Of a stretch of DNA of 6,767 nt, positions 6,709 through 6,767 are shown piece after piece; position 1 is the stretch's first letter, and every line of letters starts with the position of its first letter. This DNA is from Bacteroidota bacterium (lineage in GTDB: Bacteria > Bacteroidota > Bacteroidia > Bacteroidales > UBA1556), in the NCBI GenBank assembly GCA_003648395.1, contig QMPB01000242.1, forward strand, positions 1 through 6,767. Direction: 5' to 3'. The notes under the pieces were generated by a model. The model ran no database searches. It saw only the letters and a list, made by a program, of their open reading frames with translations, and was not told where the DNA came from. The translations under genes and the position numbers were made by a program.

Positions 6709-6767
6709 ATGAAAAACAAAACATTTACAACACTGCTTGAATTAGGAGGAGAGGGTGGTTCAACTAT
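6709..6767 (+). CDS. Start of an unidentified gene directly after mcrC (partial)
   Basis: An ATG at 6709 begins 5 nt after the mcrC stop and stays open to the right edge (19 full codons): MKNKTFTTLLELGGEGGST. The tight spacing on the same strand suggests it is the third gene of the mcrBC operon. The E-G-G-x-G-G/S type stretch resembles the beginning of small uncharacterised proteins I recall starting with an EGGS motif, but 19 residues are too few to assign a family. The rest lies outside the window. Confidence 0.6.
   Translation, partial: MKNKTFTTLLELGGEGGST

Noticed and set aside
1..6767. CRISPR arrays, tRNA/rRNA genes, or transposase genes
   Set aside because: No regularly spaced repeats, no tRNA-like cloverleaf or rRNA sequence, and no transposase or integrase motif were seen on either strand.

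Overview
The window looks like a low-GC chromosome segment from a Bacteroidetes (Bacteroidota) bacterium. Three things point there: a partial outer-membrane barrel protein of the PorV/PorQ-like type, promoters of the TTG-N20-TAnnTTTG form, and main start codons preceded by A/T-rich DNA without a Shine-Dalgarno sequence. I cannot name the genus.

Layout from left to right. (1) Positions 1-441, minus strand: N-terminal 147 codons of an exported barrel protein that runs off the left edge. (2) Positions 442-1044: a long, very AT-rich divergent intergenic region. It holds one candidate promoter for the left gene and two for the right gene. (3) Positions 1045-2397, plus strand: a PAS-SpoIIE (PP2C-type) phosphatase whose PAS domain carries a cysteine-rich loop. 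(4) Positions 2398-2876: a decayed stretch. It contains a conserved-looking coding remnant broken by an in-frame TAG, then a small ORF that appears to be the C-terminal end of another gene, then a purine-rich repeat tract. (5) Positions 2877-2911: a strong intrinsic terminator with a nearly perfect 15-bp-arm palindrome. (6) Positions 3112-6703, plus strand: a two-gene McrBC-type modification-dependent restriction system. It has a large McrB GTPase/AAA+ motor (726 aa) with a non-E. coli-type N-terminal half, overlapping by 8 nt with the McrC nuclease (472 aa). (7) From 6709: the first 19 codons of another gene, 5 nt after mcrC and probably in the same operon.

The McrBC pair is a defence cassette. 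McrB would recognise modified foreign DNA through its N-terminal domains and translocate using GTP. McrC would stimulate the motor and cut through its PD-(D/E)XK site. The cassette is more AT-rich to the eye than the phosphatase gene and sits directly after gene debris and a terminator, which fits an acquired accessory insertion next to core genes. The most interesting points are the unassigned N-terminal recognition domains of McrB, a possible internal start for a short McrB, the EGG-motif gene that follows mcrC, and the disrupted remnant upstream.
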